From Pseudomonadota bacterium (GTDB lineage: Bacteria > Pseudomonadota > Alphaproteobacteria > Acetobacterales > Acetobacteraceae): a DNA stretch of 64,000 nucleotides. Below, one piece after another: positions 8,569-18,991 of this stretch; position 1 is the stretch's first letter; each line of letters opens with the position of its first letter. The stretch lies in assembly GCA_021781835.1 (NCBI GenBank), contig JAJXWD010000011.1, forward strand, positions 1 to 64,000, given 5' to 3'. Made by a program: the position numbers and the translations under genes. The notes beneath the pieces were generated by a model, which was given only the letters and a program-made list of their open reading frames with translations, was not told the DNA's origin and did not search any database.

Positions 8569-9925
8569 CGAACTGCTCAAAACCATCACCGCCAAGGTCC
8601 AATCCGGCGAGATCGACACCATCCTGGTCTGCCTGGTCGACATGCAAGGCCGCCTGATGGGCAAGCGCTTCCACGCGCATAATTTCATCAAGCACGCGGT
8701 GCACGAAACCCATTGCTGCAACTACCTGCTGGCCACAGACCTCGAAATGTCCACCCCCGGCGGCTACCGTTCCAGCTCCTGGGAAAACGGCTATGGCGAC
8801 TACACCATGCACCCCGATTTATCCTCCTTCCGCCTCATGCCCTGGCTCGAAGGCACGGCCATGGTGCTCTGCGATCTGGTCGATCACCACACCCACGCCC
8901 CCGTGCCCCACTCACCCCGCCAAATCCTCAAGCGCCAGGTCGAGCGCCTGCACGCCCTCGGCGGCTATGAGGCGATGATGGCCACCGAGCTGGAGTTTTT
9001 CCTCTTCGAAGGCAGTGTCGATGAAAACCGCAAGCGCGGCTTCCAAAACATCACCCCCCTCGGCGGCTTTTCCCAGGATTACCACATCTTCCAAACCACC
9101 AAGGAAGAAGGGGTCATGCGCAAGCTCCGCAACGCCCTCTATGCGGCGGGCATCGAGGTCGAGTGCACCAAGGGCGAAGCCGAAATGGGGCAGGAGGAGC
9201 TGAACCTCCGCTACGGCCCGGCGCTGTTATGCGCCGAGCAGCACACCATCGCCAAGCACGCCACCAAGGAAATCGCCTGGCAGCAGGGGGTGAGCGCCAC
9301 CTTCCTGCCCAAATGGCGCGCCGACAAGGTGGGCTCGTCGAGCCACATCCATTGCTCCTTGTTCAAAGACGGCGCCAACGCCTTCCACGATCCCGCGCGC
9401 CCCTTGGCCAAATCCGCCCTCATGGATCATTTCGTGGCCGGGCTGCTGCACTACGCCGCCGAATATACTTGTTTCCTCGCCCCCTACGTCAACAGCTACA
9501 AGCGTTTCCGCAAGGGCACCTTCGCCCCCACCAAAATCGCCTGGTCGGTCGATAACCGCACCGCGGGCTTCCGCCTGTGCGGCGCCGAGTCAAAGGGCGT
9601 GCGCATCGAGTGCCGCATCGCCGGCTCGGACGTAAACCCCTACCTCGCCCAGGCCGCGCTGCTGGCGGCGGGCATCAAGGGCATCGAAAAACAGCTCGCC
9701 CTGCCGCCCGAGGCGCAAGGCGATCTCTACGAGCAGAAACAGATCAACGAAATCCCCCGCACGCTGCGCGCCGCCACCGAAACGCTCCGCCGCTCCGAGG
9801 TGCTGCGCGAGGCCATGGGCGATGATGTGATCGATCATTACGTCCGCGCCGCCGAGGTCGAGCAGGAAGAGTTTGACGCCGTGGTCACGGATTGGGAAAT
9901 CAAGCGCGGTTTTGAAAGGTGCTGA
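8561..9925 (+). CDS. Glutamine synthetase family protein (gamma-glutamylpolyamine/ethanolamide synthetase-like)
   Basis: ATELEFFLFEG, SSSHIHCSLFKDG, NSYKRF, RIECRIAGSDVNPYLAQAALLAAG GS-family motifs; overlaps upstream gene. Confidence 0.85.
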   Translation: MSDELLKTITAKVQSGEIDTILVCLVDMQGRLMGKRFHAHNFIKHAVHETHCCNYLLATDLEMSTPGGYRSSSWENGYGDYTMHPDLSSFRLMPWLEGTAMVLCDLVDHHTHAPVPHSPRQILKRQVERLHALGGYEAMMATELEFFLFEGSVDENRKRGFQNITPLGGFSQDYHIFQTTKEEGVMRKLRNALYAAGIEVECTKGEAEMGQEELNLRYGPALLCAEQHTIAKHATKEIAWQQGVSATFLPKWRADKVGSSSHIHCSLFKDGANAFHDPARPLAKSALMDHFVAGLLHYAAEYTCFLAPYVNSYKRFRKGTFAPTKIAWSVDNRTAGFRLCGAESKGVRIECRIAGSDVNPYLAQAALLAAGIKGIEKQLALPPEAQGDLYEQKQINEIPRTLRAATETLRRSEVLREAMGDDVIDHYVRAAEVEQEEFDAVVTDWEIKRGFERC

Positions 9926-9926
9926 C

Positions 9927-11303
9927 ATGAAAGAGCTGACCTGTATCTCCCCCATCGATGGCGCGGTGGTGGCCAAACGCCAATCCGCCACGCCCGAGGC
10001 CGCCATCGCCAAGGTGGCCGCCATGCGCAAGGCGCAAAAAGCCTGGGCCGCCCGCCCGCTGGCCGAGCGCATCGCCCTGGTGCGCAAAGCCACCGAAATC
10101 ATCGGCGGCCAGACCGAGCGCATGGCCCGCGAACTGGCGCTGCAAATGGGCCGCCCCATCCGCTATGGCGGCGAGTTCCGCGGCTTCAACGAGCGCGTCT
10201 CCTATATGTGCGACATCGCCGAAGCCTCGCTCAAACCCATGGTCATCGAAGACAGCCCCACCGCGCTCCGCCAGATCGCGCGTGAGCCGCTGGGCGTGGT
10301 GCTGGTCATCGCCCCCTGGAACTACCCCTACATGACCGCCGTCAACACCATCGCCCCGGCGCTGGTCGCGGGCAATGTCGTGCTGCTCAAACATTCCGAG
10401 CAAACCCTGATGGTCGGCGAGCACATGGCCGAAGCCTTCCAAGCCGCGGGCATCCCGGCCGATGTGTTCGATAATATTTTCCTCGACCATGCCGGCTCCG
10501 CCGCGCTCATCTCGGGCCGCCATGTCAATTTCGTCAATTTCACCGGCTCGGTGAAAGGCGGCGCCGCAATCGAGCAGGCGGCGGCTGGCACCTTCATCAA
10601 CGTCGCCACCGAGCTCGGCGGCAAAGACCCCGCCTATATCCGCCACGATGCCAATCTCGACGCGGCGGTGGATGGCGCCATGGACGGCGCCATGTTCAAT
10701 GCCGGCCAATGCTGCTGCGGCATCGAGCGCATCTATGTCCATGAGAGCCTCTACGACGCCTTCGTCGAAAAAGCCGTCGCCTGGGTCAAGGCCCTCAAGC
10801 TCGGCAACCCGCTGGAGCCGGAAACCACCATCGGCCCCATGGCCAATATCCGCTTCGCCCGCACGGTGCGCGAGCATGTTGCCGAGGCCGTGGCCCAGGG
10901 CGCCATCGCCCACATCCCCACCATGCCGGCCGATGACGGCGGCGCCTATGTCACGCCGCAAATCCTCACCAACGTCACCCACGCCATGAAAGTGATGCGC
11001 GAGGAAACCTTCGGCCCCGTGGTCGGCATCATGAAGGTCAAGGATGACGAGGAAGCCATCGCGTTAATGAATGACAGCGATTTCGGCCTCACCGCCTCGC
11101 TCTGGACCGAAGACACCAAAGCCGCCGAGGCCATCGGCGCCCGGCTCGAAACCGGCACGGTCTTTCAAAACCGCTGCGACTATCTCGACCCCGCCTTGTG
11201 CTGGACCGGCTGCAAGGACACCGGCCGCGGCGCCGGCCTCTCGGTGCTGGGCTATCTGGCGCTCACCCGGCCCAAATCCTACCACCTCAAGCGCCAACTC
11301 TAA
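9927..11303 (+). CDS. NAD(P)-dependent aldehyde dehydrogenase
   Basis: IAPWNYPY, TELGGKDPAYI, NAGQCCCGIERIYVHESLYD, EETFGPVVGI. Confidence 0.9.
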   Translation: MKELTCISPIDGAVVAKRQSATPEAAIAKVAAMRKAQKAWAARPLAERIALVRKATEIIGGQTERMARELALQMGRPIRYGGEFRGFNERVSYMCDIAEASLKPMVIEDSPTALRQIAREPLGVVLVIAPWNYPYMTAVNTIAPALVAGNVVLLKHSEQTLMVGEHMAEAFQAAGIPADVFDNIFLDHAGSAALISGRHVNFVNFTGSVKGGAAIEQAAAGTFINVATELGGKDPAYIRHDANLDAAVDGAMDGAMFNAGQCCCGIERIYVHESLYDAFVEKAVAWVKALKLGNPLEPETTIGPMANIRFARTVREHVAEAVAQGAIAHIPTMPADDGGAYVTPQILTNVTHAMKVMREETFGPVVGIMKVKDDEEAIALMNDSDFGLTASLWTEDTKAAEAIGARLETGTVFQNRCDYLDPALCWTGCKDTGRGAGLSVLGYLALTRPKSYHLKRQL

Positions 11304-11321
11304 GCGCCCGGCGGCACACGC

Positions 11322-12716
11322 ATGTTCATCTCCAGCTTCGAGATCTTCAAACCCAGCATCGGCCCCTCGTCATCGCACACCATGGGGCCGATGATCGCCG
11401 CCGCCCGCTTCCTGGCGCGCCTGCGCGAGGCGGCGGGGCAGGGGGGCAATCCGCCCGCCCGCCTCACCGTCACGCTGCATGGCTCGCTGGCCTTCACCGG
11501 CAAGGGCCATGGCACAGACCGCGCCGTGGCCCTCGGCCTGCTCGGCTTCGCCCCCGAAACCCTCGACCCCGACGAGGCCGAGGCCGCCTTGGCCCGCTTG
11601 CGCGAGACCCAAACCCTCACGCCCCCGGGCCTGCCCGCGCTCCATTTTGCGCCCGAATCAGACATCGTCTTCGATTATGGACCGCCTCTGCCCCAGCACC
11701 CCAACGGCCTGGTGTTCCAGGCGTTGTGCGCCGATGGCACGCCGGGCTTCGCGCTCACCTGCTTCTCTCCTGGCGGCGGCTTCGTGCAAACCCTGGCCGA
11801 GATCACCGCCGCCGCTTCAGGCGCGCCGCCCGAAACGCCCGGCCCCGCCTATCCCTACCCGTTTGGCACGGCGGCCGAGATGCTGGCCATGGGCAAGGCG
11901 TCGGGCAACTCCATCGCCGCCATGATGCGCGCCAACGAACAGGCCCACGGCATCACCGACCTCGATGACGGGCTGGACCGCATCGCGGCGGCCATGACGG
12001 CCTGCATCGAGCGCGGTCTGGCGCAAGAGGGCATCCTGCCCGGCGGCCTCCATGTCCGCCGCCGCGCCAAATCCATGTATGAAACCCTCCAGCGCCAACG
12101 CCAGACCAACCGCCAGCCCCCGCACGCGGTCAATGACTGGATCAGCGTCTACGCCCTGGCGGTGAACGAGGAAAACGCCGCGGGCGGGCGCGTGGTCACC
12201 GCCCCCACCAACGGCGCGGCGGGCACCATTCCGGCGGTGCTGCGCTACTGGCAAACCCAGTGCGATGACGTCACCGACGCCAAGCGCCGCGATTTCCTGC
12301 TCACCGCCGCCGCCATTGGCGGGCTCATCAAGCAAAACTCCTCCATCTCGGGCGCCGAGGTCGGCTGCCAGGGCGAGGTCGGCTCCGCCGCCGCCATGGC
12401 CGCCGCCGGCCTGTGCGCGGCGCTCGGCGGCACCAACGCCCAAATCGAAAACGCCGCCGAAATCGCGCTCGAACATCATCTCGGCCTCACCTGCGACCCC
12501 GCCGGCGGCCTGGTGCAGGTGCCCTGCATCGAGCGCAACGCGCTTGGCGCCATCAAGGCGGTCTCGGCGGCCTCGCTCGCCTTGCTCGAAGACGGCAGCC
12601 ACTTCATGCCGCTCGATAATTGCATCCGCGTCATGCTCCAAACCGGGCGCGACATGAACCAGAAATACAAGGAAACCTCCACCGGCGGCATCGCGGTCAA
12701 CCTCCCCGAATGCTGA
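11322..12716 (+). CDS. sdaA: L-serine ammonia-lyase (single-chain L-serine dehydratase)
   Basis: [72 protein letters not shown]. Confidence 0.95.
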   Translation: MFISSFEIFKPSIGPSSSHTMGPMIAAARFLARLREAAGQGGNPPARLTVTLHGSLAFTGKGHGTDRAVALGLLGFAPETLDPDEAEAALARLRETQTLTPPGLPALHFAPESDIVFDYGPPLPQHPNGLVFQALCADGTPGFALTCFSPGGGFVQTLAEITAAASGAPPETPGPAYPYPFGTAAEMLAMGKASGNSIAAMMRANEQAHGITDLDDGLDRIAAAMTACIERGLAQEGILPGGLHVRRRAKSMYETLQRQRQTNRQPPHAVNDWISVYALAVNEENAAGGRVVTAPTNGAAGTIPAVLRYWQTQCDDVTDAKRRDFLLTAAAIGGLIKQNSSISGAEVGCQGEVGSAAAMAAAGLCAALGGTNAQIENAAEIALEHHLGLTCDPAGGLVQVPCIERNALGAIKAVSAASLALLEDGSHFMPLDNCIRVMLQTGRDMNQKYKETSTGGIAVNLPEC

Positions 12717-12777
12717 CCGCCTAAACCTCCCCGACATTGCCAAAAAGGGCTCGAAATTTCGTGAGCTATCGTGCGCG

Positions 12778-13908
12778 TCACTCAGCGGCCCGCATCCGCG
12801 CCTGCGCCGCCAGCAGGCAGGGCGAGGCGAATAAATGCCCCCTATACCCGCCCTTGAAGGTCAGCACCGCCACCATCGCCCACAGCCCCACGAACAATAT
12901 CGTCAACCCGTTGGCGGCATCGGCGAAAACCCCAAGCCCGGTCTGCGCCGCCAGCGCATGGGTGGCCAAAATGAACACGCCGAGGGGAAAGGTGAACCCC
13001 CACCAGCCCATATTGAAAGGCAGGCCGCGCGGCACATGGGTCAGGGTCATGGCCAAGGCCAGCAGCAGCCACCAGGCGCCATAAGCCCAAATGATCAACC
13101 CGCCGATTATCCCTGCCCCCTGCGCCACCGTGGCGGCGGCGGCCAGCCCGGTATGGGGAAAAACCCCCGCCGCCGCATGGCCCAGCAGCAGCAGCGCCAG
13201 CGCGCCGGTGCCCAGCGGCCCCACCGCCAGCCAGGAAGACACGCCCATCTCCGGCCCCGGCAGCTTATGCAGGGCCAGACGCATGAACAAAATCGCCAAA
13301 ATAGACAAAGCCACCGGCACCGAGAGCGCCCACAGCACATAGCCCTGCACCACCAGCGAAAGCCCATCCGCGCCCGGCAGGTTGGGCGCCAGCAGCCCGG
13401 CGCTGGCCGCCGAGACCTCGCACGGCACCACGGGCAGCAGCCACACGGCGGTCATGGTCTCCAGCGCATGGGGCTGCTGGGTAAACATGGCATAAGGCAC
13501 CCCCAGCCCAATCACCACCGAGAGCACGGTGTTCACATACCAAAGCGTCTCCGCCAGGCTGTAATCATGGGTAAACGCCACCGTGCCGTTGACCAGCGTG
13601 GTCATGCCCATCGGAATCGCGCCCAGAAACATCGGCATCACCGGATGCCCGAAAATCAGCGCCGCCTCGCGCGGAAACAACACCCAGCGCGCGGCGTAAA
13701 GCAGCGTGAAGGCCGCGAACAGCCCGATATTCACCGCCCAAATCCCCTTGGCCAGGTCATGCAGCGGCGCATAAGGGGCCAGCAGCAGCGCCAGCACGCC
13801 GGTGCCCATGGTCACGGTAAACCAGTTGGGGGCAAAATGCCGTATCACATCCACCTTGCGCGCATGGTGAGAGAGCGGAGCCAGAGACATACCAAACCTG
13901 CCTTTCAT
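12778..13908 (-). CDS. TDT/SLAC1-family transporter (TehA / C4-dicarboxylate exporter-like)
   Basis: HFAPNWFTVTMGTGVLALLL and hydrophobic multi-TM; WWGFTFPLGVF. Confidence 0.8.
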   Translation of the reverse strand: MKGRFGMSLAPLSHHARKVDVIRHFAPNWFTVTMGTGVLALLLAPYAPLHDLAKGIWAVNIGLFAAFTLLYAARWVLFPREAALIFGHPVMPMFLGAIPMGMTTLVNGTVAFTHDYSLAETLWYVNTVLSVVIGLGVPYAMFTQQPHALETMTAVWLLPVVPCEVSAASAGLLAPNLPGADGLSLVVQGYVLWALSVPVALSILAILFMRLALHKLPGPEMGVSSWLAVGPLGTGALALLLLGHAAAGVFPHTGLAAAATVAQGAGIIGGLIIWAYGAWWLLLALAMTLTHVPRGLPFNMGWWGFTFPLGVFILATHALAAQTGLGVFADAANGLTILFVGLWAMVAVLTFKGGYRGHLFASPCLLAAQARMRAAE

Positions 13909-13987
13909 GCCTCCTCATACGCCCCGGCAAACGACATTAAAAACTGATTATTCTTTTTGATTTAATAGAATAATGTTATAAATCGCC

Positions 13988-14932
13988 ATGACCCTTGAGC
14001 AGTTGCGCATTTTCATCGCCGTCGCCGAGCGCGAGCACATGACCCGCGCGGCCCAGGCGCTCAACCTCACCCAGGCGGCGGTATCGGCCTCCATCGCCGC
14101 GCTCGAGAGCCAAAGCGGCACGGTGCTGTTCGACCGTGTGGGGCGCAACATCGCGCTCACCCCGGCCGGGCGTCTGTTCCTGCCCGAAGCCCGCGAGGTT
14201 CTGGCCCGCGCCCAGGCCGCCCAGGCGGTGCTCGATGACATATCCGGCCTCCAGCGCGGCCAGCTGCGCCTGCATGCCAGCCAGACCATCGCCTCCTATT
14301 TCCTGCCCGCCTTCATCGCGGTGTTTCACGCCCGCCATCCGGGCGTCGCGCTGGATCTGGCCATCGGCAACACCGCCCAGGCCGAGCAGGCGGTGCGCGC
14401 GGGCACGGCCGATCTAGGCTTCGTCGAGGGCCCGCTCGAAACGGCCGACCTCACCGTCCTGCCCATCGCCACCGAGGAAATGGGCATCTACGTGCCCGCC
14501 TCCCACCCCTGGGCCAATGGCCAACCCCTCACCCTGCCCGCGCTCACCCGCGCCCCCTGGATCTTCCGCGAGCCGGGGTCTGGCACGCGTGAAGCCTTTC
14601 TCGCCGCGCTCACCGCCCAGGGTGTCAGCCAGGCCGGCCTCACCATCGCGCTCACCTTGCCCTCCAACGAGGCGGTGCGCGAAGCGGTCATCGCCGGGGC
14701 GGGCGTGGCTTGCCTCTCGCCCCTGGTCTGCATCCGCGCCGTGCAGGCGGGCGCCCTGGCGCGCGCCAATTTCGCCCTTCCCGCCCGCCATTTCCACGCC
14801 GTGCGCCACCCGCGGCGCTACTTCACCCAGGCCGCGCGCGCCTTTCTCACGGTTGTTCACGCGTCTGGGGCGTTCCCTGTATCAGCAGGGTCAGGGGCGC
14901 CGCCAGCAATGTCAGCCCCATCATCAGCCTGA
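13988..14932 (+). CDS. LysR-family transcriptional regulator
   Basis: N-terminal HTH MTLEQLRIFIAVAEREHMTRAAQALNLTQAAVSASIAALE. Confidence 0.9.
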   Translation: MTLEQLRIFIAVAEREHMTRAAQALNLTQAAVSASIAALESQSGTVLFDRVGRNIALTPAGRLFLPEAREVLARAQAAQAVLDDISGLQRGQLRLHASQTIASYFLPAFIAVFHARHPGVALDLAIGNTAQAEQAVRAGTADLGFVEGPLETADLTVLPIATEEMGIYVPASHPWANGQPLTLPALTRAPWIFREPGSGTREAFLAALTAQGVSQAGLTIALTLPSNEAVREAVIAGAGVACLSPLVCIRAVQAGALARANFALPARHFHAVRHPRRYFTQAARAFLTVVHASGAFPVSAGSGAPPAMSAPSSA

Positions 14933-16406
14933 AATCGTCGATATAGCCGATCATCGCGGCCTGGCGTGTCACCTCTTCGTTCAGCAGCGCCAACCCGCGC
15001 GCGGTGTTGGGCGCATAAAGCGCCAGGGCGGGCTGAGAGAGCTGGCGGGTAAAGGGTGTCAGCATGCCGCCGAGAATGGCGTGATTGATCTGGGTATTGC
15101 GGTCAACCAGCGCGGTCATGATCGAAATCCCGATCGAGGCGCCCATATTGCGCACCAGATTATAAATCCCCGCCGCCTCCACCCGCCGCGCCTCGGGCAG
15201 GGTCGAGAAACTCGCGGACACCAGCACAGGAAACACAAACCCCAGCCCAAACCCCTGGAGCAGCCCGCACACAAACACCTCCCAAGGCCCGATCCGCAGC
15301 GAAAACCCGCTCATCTCCGCCATCGCCAGCGCCGCCAGCAACATGCCGCCCAGCATCAAAACCCGCCCCGGCACCCGCCCGGCAATCTGCCCCACCAGCA
15401 TCATCGCGGCCATGGTGCCAATGCCGCGCGGCGCCAGCAGCAGCCCGACCGTGGTGACCGGAAAATTCAACAGCCCCTGCAACAAGGGCGGAAACAGCGC
15501 CATGCTGCCCATCAGCACCACGGCGACCACCGCGTTCAGCACCAGCCCGACGCCAAATTGCTTGTCGGCAAACAAATCCGGCCGCACAAACGGCGCCTTG
15601 ACCAAAAAACTCTGCACCAGAAACAGATAAAACCCCAGCCCCGAGGCCAGCGCGGCGGTCACGATCACGGGCGAGGAAAACCAGTCATCGGTCTCCCCCC
15701 GGTCGAGCACGATCTGCAACCCGGCAATGGCGAGGCTGAGGCACAAGAACCCAACCCCATCAAAGCGCGGCGCCGCCCGTTTCACGCCGTCGCGCACATA
15801 GGCCGCCACCAGCAGCGCCGCCATCCCGCCGACCGGCACATTGATGTAATACACCCACCGCCAGCTCCACTGGTCGGTCAGCCAGCCGCCGAGCGTGGGG
15901 CCCAAAATCGGCCCGAGCATGATGCCCATGCCCCAAATCGCCATGGCCTGCGGGTGGCGCTCGCGCGGGTAGGTATCGAGCAGCGTCGCCTGCGAAAGCG
16001 GCGTCAGCGCCGCGCCCATTATCCCCTGCACCACCCGCGCGCCAATGGCCTCTGGCAAGCTCTGGCACAGGCCGCACAGCACCGAAGCGCCGATAAACCC
16101 AAGAATGGCGGCCAGAAACAGCCTGTGGCGCCCAAATTTGGCGGCCAGCCAGCCGGTTGGCGGGGTCATGATGGCGGCGGCGATGATATAAGAGGTCAGC
16201 ACCCAGGTCGCCTTGTCATAAGAGACCGCGAACGTCCCCGCCATATAAGGCAGCGCGACATTCGAGATGGTCATATCCAGCCCCTGGATGAGCGTCGCCA
16301 GCATCACGCCCGCGGTCACCATCGCCACGCTTCCCCCCTGCCAATGGGCGCGCGGCGCGCCGGCATCGGGCAGGTGCAGGGCAGGGGCGGGCAAGTCGGC
16401 CATCAA
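14847..16406 (-). CDS. DHA2-family (EmrB/QacA) MFS exporter
   Basis: LIQGLDMTISNVALPYMAGTF, RVVQGIMGAALTPLSQATLLDTYP, GPILGPTLGGWLTDQWSWRWVYYINVPVG. Confidence 0.9.
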   Translation of the reverse strand: MMADLPAPALHLPDAGAPRAHWQGGSVAMVTAGVMLATLIQGLDMTISNVALPYMAGTFAVSYDKATWVLTSYIIAAAIMTPPTGWLAAKFGRHRLFLAAILGFIGASVLCGLCQSLPEAIGARVVQGIMGAALTPLSQATLLDTYPRERHPQAMAIWGMGIMLGPILGPTLGGWLTDQWSWRWVYYINVPVGGMAALLVAAYVRDGVKRAAPRFDGVGFLCLSLAIAGLQIVLDRGETDDWFSSPVIVTAALASGLGFYLFLVQSFLVKAPFVRPDLFADKQFGVGLVLNAVVAVVLMGSMALFPPLLQGLLNFPVTTVGLLLAPRGIGTMAAMMLVGQIAGRVPGRVLMLGGMLLAALAMAEMSGFSLRIGPWEVFVCGLLQGFGLGFVFPVLVSASFSTLPEARRVEAAGIYNLVRNMGASIGISIMTALVDRNTQINHAILGGMLTPFTRQLSQPALALYAPNTARGLALLNEEVTRQAAMIGYIDDFRLMMGLTLLAAPLTLLIQGTPQTREQP

Positions 16407-16505
16407 AGCTCCCGGATCAGTCTCGCCTTCATGTCACCATTCTCTGGCGGCCACCTTGATCCGCTTCAAACAAAGCGGTTTTTCCGCCTGGCGCGGCGCC
16501 ATCCC

Positions 16506-17408
16506 TCACCCCCGGCCGGAGGGCAAAAACAGCCCCGCCTCCCGCTGCACCTCCCCGGCGATAAACGCGCTTGTCACCTGCACCCGCGCCAGTTCGCGTA
16601 TATCGGAGGGCACCAGCAGCCAAAAACTCCGCACCAGCCTGATCTCGCCGCCCAGCACCCGCACCAGCCGCGCATCGTCATCGGCCAAAAAACACGGCAG
16701 CACGCACAGCCCCGCGCCAGAGGCCGCCGCCTCATGCTGCGCCAGCACGTTCGAGAGCCGGAGCCGGGGCTCAATCCCCTTGGTCACGCTGGCGGCGTAA
16801 TCCAGCTCGGGGGCAAACAGCATGTCGTCGATGTAGGAGATAAACGCCAGCCGCGCCACATCCTCGCGGCGTGCCACCTGCGCGGCCAGGGCGGGCACGC
16901 CATAAAGCCCCAGCTCGTAATCGGTCAGCTTGCGCGCATGTATCCGCCCCACGCTTGGCCGCGAGAGCGAAATCGCCAGATCCGCCTCGCGTTTCGAGAG
17001 CGAAAACCCCCGCGGCGCGGCGGCCAGCTCAATGTGCAGGCCCGGATGCGCCGCCGCCAGCCGCCCGATGCGCGGCGCCAAAAACCGTGTGCCAAACCCG
17101 TCCGGCACGCCCACCCGCACCGTGCCCGAGACACGGGCCCGGCTCTGCCCGGCATCCTCCTCAATCGAGAGCACCAGCGCCTCCATGGCCTCGGCCCGCC
17201 GCAGCAGCGCCTCGCCATGGGGGGTGAGCACATAGCCCGACACCCGCCGCTCAAACAGTTTCAACCCCAGCGCCGTCTCCAGCGCCGCCAAATGCCGGCT
17301 GAGCGTCGAGTGCTCCACCCCCAGCCTCTTGGCCGCCAAGGTCAGCTTCCCCGCCCGCGCCAGGCCCAAAAAGCTTTTCAGCAGGTCCCAGTCAAAATGC
17401 TTGTCCAT
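16506..17408 (-). CDS. LysR-family transcriptional regulator (divergent from mmsA-like gene)
   Basis: MDKHFDWDLLKSFLGLARAGKLTLAAKRLGVEHSTLSRHLAALE; start taken at 17408. Confidence 0.85.
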   Translation of the reverse strand: MDKHFDWDLLKSFLGLARAGKLTLAAKRLGVEHSTLSRHLAALETALGLKLFERRVSGYVLTPHGEALLRRAEAMEALVLSIEEDAGQSRARVSGTVRVGVPDGFGTRFLAPRIGRLAAAHPGLHIELAAAPRGFSLSKREADLAISLSRPSVGRIHARKLTDYELGLYGVPALAAQVARREDVARLAFISYIDDMLFAPELDYAASVTKGIEPRLRLSNVLAQHEAAASGAGLCVLPCFLADDDARLVRVLGGEIRLVRSFWLLVPSDIRELARVQVTSAFIAGEVQREAGLFLPSGRG

Positions 17409-17494
17409 GTGAATTCCTGCACAGTCGCTTTGCGGTGTTACCCCTATTCCCGTGCACAAATTCATGCAAACTTGCCTCAAAACCGGAGGATCCC

Positions 17495-18991
17495 ATGCGC
17501 GAAATCGGCCATTTCATCGGCGGCAAACACGTGCCCGGCACATCGGGCCGTTATGCCGATGTGTTCAACCCCTCAACCGGCGAGGTTCAGGCCCGCGTGG
17601 CGCTGGCCACCGCCGCCGAGCTGCGCGCCGCGGTCGAAAACGCGCGTGCCGCGCAAATCGGCTGGGCCGCCCAAAACCCGCAAAAACGCGCCCGCGTGCT
17701 CATGAAATTCCTGGAATTGATCGCCAAGGAGCATAACAGCCTGGCCGCCCTGCTGGCCTCCGAGCACGGCAAAACCATCCCCGACGCCAAGGGCGACATC
17801 CAGCGCGGCCTGGAAGTCATCGAGTTCTGCCTCGGCATCCCGCACCTGCTCAAGGGCGAGTTCACCGATTCAGCCGGCACCGGCATCGATGTGTTCTCCA
17901 TGCGCCAGCCGCTTGGCGTGGTCGCGGGCATCACCCCCTTCAACTTCCCGGCCATGATCCCGCTCTGGAAAGCCGGCCCCGCGCTCGCCTGCGGCAACGC
18001 CATGATCATGAAACCCTCCGAGCGCGACCCCTCGGTGCCCCTGCGCATCGCCGAGCTGTTCCTCGAGGCCGGCCTGCCGCCCGGCGTGCTCAACGTCGTC
18101 AATGGCGATAAAATCTCCGTCGACGCCATCCTCGATGACCCCGACATCAAAGCCGTCGGCTTCGTCGGCTCCACCCCCATCGCGCAGTATATCTATGAGC
18201 GCGCCGCCCAAACCGGCAAACGCGCCCAGTGCTTCGGCGGCGCCAAAAACCACGCCATCATCCTCCCCGATGCCGACATGGACCAGACGGTGGATGCCCT
18301 GATCGGCGCCGGCTACGGCTCGGCGGGCGAGCGCTGCATGGCCATTTCGGTTGCCGTGCCGGTGGGCGAGGGCACCGCCAACCGCCTGATCGAAAAACTC
18401 ATCCCCCGCGTCGAGGCCCTGAAAATCGGCCCCTCCACCGACATGGTGGCCGATTACGGCCCGCTGGTCACGCGAGAGGCCGTCAAGCGTGTCGAGGGCT
18501 ACATCGCCACCGGCGCCGCCGAGGGCGCCAAGCTCCTCGTCGATGGCCGCGGCTTCACGCTCCAGGGCTACGAGAACGGCTTCTATGTCGGCGGCACGCT
18601 GTTCGACCATGTCACCAAGGACATGACCATCTACAAGGAAGAAATCTTTGGCCCCGTGCTCTCCGTGGTGCGCGCCAAAACCTACGAGGAAGCCCTGGCC
18701 CTCGCCACCGACCACGAATACGGCAACGGCACCGCCATCTTCACCCAAAGCGGCGATGCCGCGCGCGATTTCTGCGCCCGCGTGCAGGTCGGCATGGTCG
18801 GCGTCAATGTTCCCATTCCCGTGCCCATCGCCTATCACACCTTTGGCGGCTGGAAGCGCTCAGGCTTTGGCGACCTCAACCAGCACGGCCCGGATTCGAT
18901 CCGTTTTTACACAAAAACCAAAACCGTCACCGCCCGCTGGCCCTCCAGCAACAAGGATGGCGCGAGCTTCGTCATCCCCACCATGAATTAA
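17495..18991 (+). CDS. mmsA: CoA-acylating methylmalonate-semialdehyde dehydrogenase
   Basis: MREIGHFIGGKHVPGTSGRYADVFNPSTGEV; GSAGERCMAISVAVPVG; FGGWKRSGFGDLNQHG. Confidence 0.92.
   Translation: MREIGHFIGGKHVPGTSGRYADVFNPSTGEVQARVALATAAELRAAVENARAAQIGWAAQNPQKRARVLMKFLELIAKEHNSLAALLASEHGKTIPDAKGDIQRGLEVIEFCLGIPHLLKGEFTDSAGTGIDVFSMRQPLGVVAGITPFNFPAMIPLWKAGPALACGNAMIMKPSERDPSVPLRIAELFLEAGLPPGVLNVVNGDKISVDAILDDPDIKAVGFVGSTPIAQYIYERAAQTGKRAQCFGGAKNHAIILPDADMDQTVDALIGAGYGSAGERCMAISVAVPVGEGTANRLIEKLIPRVEALKIGPSTDMVADYGPLVTREAVKRVEGYIATGAAEGAKLLVDGRGFTLQGYENGFYVGGTLFDHVTKDMTIYKEEIFGPVLSVVRAKTYEEALALATDHEYGNGTAIFTQSGDAARDFCARVQVGMVGVNVPIPVPIAYHTFGGWKRSGFGDLNQHGPDSIRFYTKTKTVTARWPSSNKDGASFVIPTMN

Noticed and set aside
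9900-10982. 360-aa - strand ORF opposite the aldehyde dehydrogenase
   Set aside because: Shadow frame, Gly/Asp/His-rich, no domain signal.
14517-17705. 1062-aa + strand ORF
   Set aside because: Antisense to the MFS and LysR genes with clear motifs; Arg/Pro/His-rich composition typical of shadow frames in GC-rich DNA.
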